From Lachnospira pectinoschiza (GTDB lineage: Bacteria; Bacillota; Clostridia; Lachnospirales; Lachnospiraceae), in NCBI RefSeq assembly GCF_020564355.1, contig NZ_JAJCRR010000007.1, positions 138,455 through 202,454 on the forward strand: a DNA stretch of 64,000 nt. Direction: 5' to 3'. The notes beneath the pieces are model-generated. The model saw only the letters and a program-made list of their open reading frames with translations. It was not told where the DNA came from and did not search any database. Shown here piece after piece: positions 61,372-64,000 of this stretch (positions are counted from its first letter, which is position 1; each line of letters starts with the position of its first letter). A program made the translations under genes and the position numbers.

Positions 61372-62631
61372 ATGGCTGATATTATATCAGGAAAGTCCAG
61401 ATTTAATGGACAAAAAAAACAGACAGATTCTGGCAAGGTAATCCGGCTTAGAAGTCCGGAAGAAGAAAAAGATACATTGGATGAACAATATGTCAAGGAA
61501 AAAATAAAGCGGCACAGACGAAATGTACTGGTTGGCTGTCTGATTACGGCGGCAGCGGTTTTTATTCTTGTGCTTGCAGCATTGTTTTTGCTGGACGGAC
61601 GTACATATTCACAGTACACCGTGCTTCATTCTGTCAACAGGGATGATACAGAATCTGCAAAATATGAAGCTTTTGCAGATGGTTATATCCGGTACAGTAA
61701 TGATGGTGCGGCATATTATAATGCGAAAGGTATTGCGGAATGGAACCAGACATTTTCCATGCAGAATCCGCACATCAAAGTGTGTGGTGAATGGGCAGCC
61801 GTCGGAGATGTGAATGGAAGCACAATTTATATGTTTGGCGTGCAGGGGATGGTGGGTTCTGTAGATACATCGCTGTCAATTTCCCAGATAGAAGTTGCAA
61901 AGCAGGGAATTGTTGCGGCAGTATTAGAAGATACCACGGCAAATTATATCAATCTCTATAATACGGATGGCAGTAAGATTTACACTGTTAAGACCACGCT
62001 TGCAGGGGATGGATATCCGCTTGATATCAGTATTTCAGAAGATGCAACAAAACTGATTGCTTCATATCTGTATGTCAGCGGTGAAAGCATCAAGACCAAT
62101 GTCGTTTTTTACAACTTTTCGGAAGTCGGACAAAATGAAACGGAGCGTGTAGTAGGTGGATTTAACCATTATGACAGTACAATTGTCGGTGATGTTGAAT
62201 TTTTAAACAGTACGACAGCAGTTGCGGTTGGTGAAGATGTATTGAGCATTTATCATATTAAAGAGTATCCGTCGCTGACCAAAGAGATTCGGATTGACAG
62301 TGAAATCGAGCGGGTCTTTTTTGGAAACGGTTATATTGGGATTGTGTTAAAAAATTCTGATTCAGGGGATATTTATAAGCTGGTTGTTTATGATACATCC
62401 GCAAAAGAAGTTTGTGAAACAACATTTAATACACAATATGATACAATACAGTTTGACGGAAAAAGTGTATTGATGAGTAATGCATCTACTTTTTCGGTTA
62501 TGAATCTGAAAGGGAAAATGCTGACTACCCAGAATTTTGATCTGCCGATTGAATCCGTGCTGCCGATGGGAACGCGTGGCAGATATATTATGGTGAATTC
62601 TAAATATATTCAGGATATCCGGTTACAGTAG
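61372..62631 (+). CDS. DUF5711 family membrane protein
   Basis: A 419-residue protein with a Lys/Arg-rich cytoplasmic segment (about 1-50), one transmembrane helix (about 52-75) and a large extracytoplasmic beta-rich region (about 80-419) that looks like a propeller with repeated strand motifs (VGDVNGSTIYMF, LYNTDGSKIYTV). I recognise DUF5711. Function unknown. ATG at 61372 with GAAAGGA. The preceding JAB-LysM protein is cotranscribed in direction and spacing (71 bp). Confidence 0.85.
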   Translation: MADIISGKSRFNGQKKQTDSGKVIRLRSPEEEKDTLDEQYVKEKIKRHRRNVLVGCLITAAAVFILVLAALFLLDGRTYSQYTVLHSVNRDDTESAKYEAFADGYIRYSNDGAAYYNAKGIAEWNQTFSMQNPHIKVCGEWAAVGDVNGSTIYMFGVQGMVGSVDTSLSISQIEVAKQGIVAAVLEDTTANYINLYNTDGSKIYTVKTTLAGDGYPLDISISEDATKLIASYLYVSGESIKTNVVFYNFSEVGQNETERVVGGFNHYDSTIVGDVEFLNSTTAVAVGEDVLSIYHIKEYPSLTKEIRIDSEIERVFFGNGYIGIVLKNSDSGDIYKLVVYDTSAKEVCETTFNTQYDTIQFDGKSVLMSNASTFSVMNLKGKMLTTQNFDLPIESVLPMGTRGRYIMVNSKYIQDIRLQ

Positions 62632-62700
62632 AAGTCTGTTATAACTTATATGGCAAAAGTCTTACGGGAAATTCCGTACGAGGATTCTGACATAAAAATG

Positions 62701-62729
62701 TTGACAATCTATAAAAGACATTGTAAGAT
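62701..62729 (+). promoter_or_regulatory. Promoter of the DUF2798-like gene
   Basis: -35 TTGACA (62701-62706), 17-bp spacer, -10 TAAGAT (62724-62729). The leader of about 110 bases contains the hairpin CATTCT-CCTT-AGAATG (62773-62788) and a strong SD AAGGAGGA. Confidence 0.6.
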
Positions 62730-62846
62730 AACAGACGTTACAACAGAATAATTGGTTATATTGGAAACGACACATTCTCCTTAGAATGATAACGAACAAC
62801 ACAGAAATTCTGATGATGTACGTATTATTTTAAGGAGGATTTTTTT

Positions 62847-63347
62847 ATGCCAAAAACAAAGTTTCAGGAAGTAGTATTTACTATATTAATGGTGTTTGTC
62901 ATGGTATATGCCATGATCTGTTATAACATTGCATTAAATATAGGTGGAATGAGCAACGAGGTTTTTTTATCAGCTTTTCATGAACTGGTTATTATGGGAC
63001 CGGCTGCATTTGTATTGGATTTCTTTATTGTAGGAAATCTTGCAAAAAAGAAAGCGTTCCAAATTGTGCGTGTAGGACAGGACAATCCTTTTCATCTGGT
63101 GCTGGCAATTTCTGTAGTATCTGTAATATGGATGTGTCCGCTGATGAGTCTGGTGGCAACACTGTTATTTAAAAATGCCGGTTCACAGATTATTGCCGTG
63201 TGGTTAGAAACAACGGTATTGAACTTCCCGATGGCATTCTGCTGGCAGCTGTTTTTTGCCGGACCATTTGTACGTTTCCTGTTTAGAAATATCTTCAGGG
63301 AAAAAGAAGCAGAAAATGAAAATGTATATGCAGCGGATGCACAATAA
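62847..63347 (+). CDS. DUF2798-like membrane protein
   Basis: A 166-residue membrane protein with four helices (about 10-30, 42-62, 85-108, 115-140), arranged as two similar pairs, as in DUF2798 proteins. FTILMVFVMVYAMICYN and NFPMAFCWQLFFAGPFVRFLFR are typical. Function unknown. AAGGAGGA makes a strong ribosome binding site. The last gene before the rRNA operon; terminator follows. Confidence 0.82.
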   Translation: MPKTKFQEVVFTILMVFVMVYAMICYNIALNIGGMSNEVFLSAFHELVIMGPAAFVLDFFIVGNLAKKKAFQIVRVGQDNPFHLVLAISVVSVIWMCPLMSLVATLLFKNAGSQIIAVWLETTVLNFPMAFCWQLFFAGPFVRFLFRNIFREKEAENENVYAADAQ

Positions 63348-63382
63348 TATATAGAAGAAACACCAAGAATAAAATGATTTGG

Positions 63383-63426
63383 CAGACAACTAACGGGATG
63401 ATTTCCGGTAGTTGTCTGTTTTTTTA
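63383..63426 (+). terminator. Terminator before the rRNA operon
   Basis: CAGACAACTA (63383-63392) pairs with TAGTTGTCTG (63409-63418), followed by a run of seven or more T. It isolates the rRNA promoter from upstream transcription. Confidence 0.92.
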
Positions 63427-63463
63427 TGTAATAGGAAATTCCAATAGAATTCCCTATTACATA
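63425..63463. repeat. Inverted repeat between terminator and rRNA promoter
   Basis: TATGTAATAGG...AATTC pairs with GAATT...CCTATTACATA around a short loop, a near-perfect stem of about 16 bp. It directly follows the terminator. It could be a second terminator or the end of a small element; neither is proved. Confidence 0.55.
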
Positions 63464-63657
63464 AAAGGAATTATGTGCCGGTGATGCACACTCGCGCGAA
63501 GCTGTAGTTTGTCGCAAGTGGCCACGTCCGGCGAGGGAATGCGCTTTACACATTCGTTTTAAAAAAGTAAAAATACCGTAAACCCGCATAAACACTGGAA
63601 TTCTTGATGGCAAGGCAAAAACTTTCAAAAAAATAACAAAAAACTTGAAAAATAATG

Positions 63658-63686
63658 TTGACAACCTGTCCCATTGGTGATATTAT
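63658..63686 (+). promoter_or_regulatory. Promoter of the rRNA operon
   Basis: Perfect -35 TTGACA (63658-63663), 17-bp spacer, -10 TATTAT (63681-63686; an overlapping TATAAT follows). A leader of about 260 bases separates it from 16S. Confidence 0.85.
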
Positions 63687-63816
63687 AATCAAGTCGCCGC
63701 GAGCGAGGGCAACAAAACAGCCCGCAGCGGTAACAAAATAAAACAAATCAACAACGGCTTTTAAGCCGGCATTGATAAACGAACATTGATAACTGAACAG
63801 TAAAACAACCCTGAAA

Positions 63817-63829
63817 ATTCTTTGAAATT
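63817..63829 (+). promoter_or_regulatory. BoxA-like antitermination site
   Basis: ATTCTTTGAAA in the rRNA leader resembles the boxA consensus TGCTCTTTGAAA, bound by Nus factors to prevent Rho termination in rRNA operons. It sits within GAAAATTC...GAAATTTTC, which is partly palindromic. Confidence 0.55.
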
Positions 63830-63947
63830 TTCAATTTACGAACTGACATCAAATAAGAAATTATGAGATGTCGTCCTTTAAGACAGTAAGTTTTAACGGA
63901 AACTAAACTATTGAAGCTAGTTTGTTCAAAACTGGCGGACAAACACT

Positions 63948-64000
<53 letters not shown>

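Overview
The window is a stretch of chromosome from an anaerobic, spore-forming member of the Clostridia, most probably a Lachnospiraceae. The evidence is a reverse rubrerythrin with a PerR/Fur-type regulator, a probable PPi-type phosphofructokinase, sporulation genes (spmA, spmB, yyaC), a Gram-positive Tad/Flp pilus locus, several families I know mainly from Lachnospiraceae (DUF6128-like, DUF6382-FHA, DUF5702, DUF5711, DUF6512), and a 16S rRNA gene that begins at the right edge. I see no phage, plasmid, complete insertion sequence or CRISPR array. The only trace of a mobile gene is a decayed nuclease/transposase remnant near 23 kb.

Layout. 0-13 kb: rsmA, a DUF6128-like protein, tadA with a GNAT acetyltransferase, a LemA pair, a secreted GH5 glucanase, nitroreductase, reverse rubrerythrin and PerR, a zinc-peptidase lipoprotein, murG, and a radical-SAM/TSCPD pair. 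13-20 kb: a transglutaminase-like protein, Asp/Glu racemase, then a Dlt-like surface acylation operon (adenylation enzyme, carrier protein, MBOAT, SGNH protein, lipoprotein). 20-31 kb: mtnN, a 2-hydroxyacid dehydrogenase, the pseudogene, dtd, the phosphofructokinase, Nudix, flavin reductase and an OLD-family nuclease. 30-42 kb: a LytM-like protein that has lost its zinc ligands, murA, a two-component system, an Eis-like acetyltransferase, a His-rich CobW chaperone and its partner, nudC, spmAB and an aquaporin. 43-53 kb: an eleven-gene Tad pilus locus. 53-64 kb: a flavodoxin-SCP2 protein, a soluble histidine kinase, HIT, an aconitase-family hydratase, yyaC, a degenerate JAB domain fused to LysM, DUF5711, a DUF2798-like protein, then the rRNA promoter and the start of 16S.

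The most unusual signal is not a protein. A modular family of hairpin-forming repeats sits just upstream of several unrelated genes (GH5, murG, the DltA-like gene, a small membrane protein, the SCP2 protein). Each complete copy ends in a small hairpin followed by a box close to CTCAGAAATGAGG, which places a Shine-Dalgarno sequence before the start codon. Stem sequences differ between copies while pairing is largely kept and one loop is conserved, as expected of a structured RNA or a REP-like mobile element. A composite of about 330 bp lies between the racemase and the DltA-like gene. Several other proteins look like pseudoenzymes that keep a fold but lack catalytic residues (LytM, JAB, TadZ), and the Dlt-like operon has changes at two positions expected to matter for substrate choice and chemistry.
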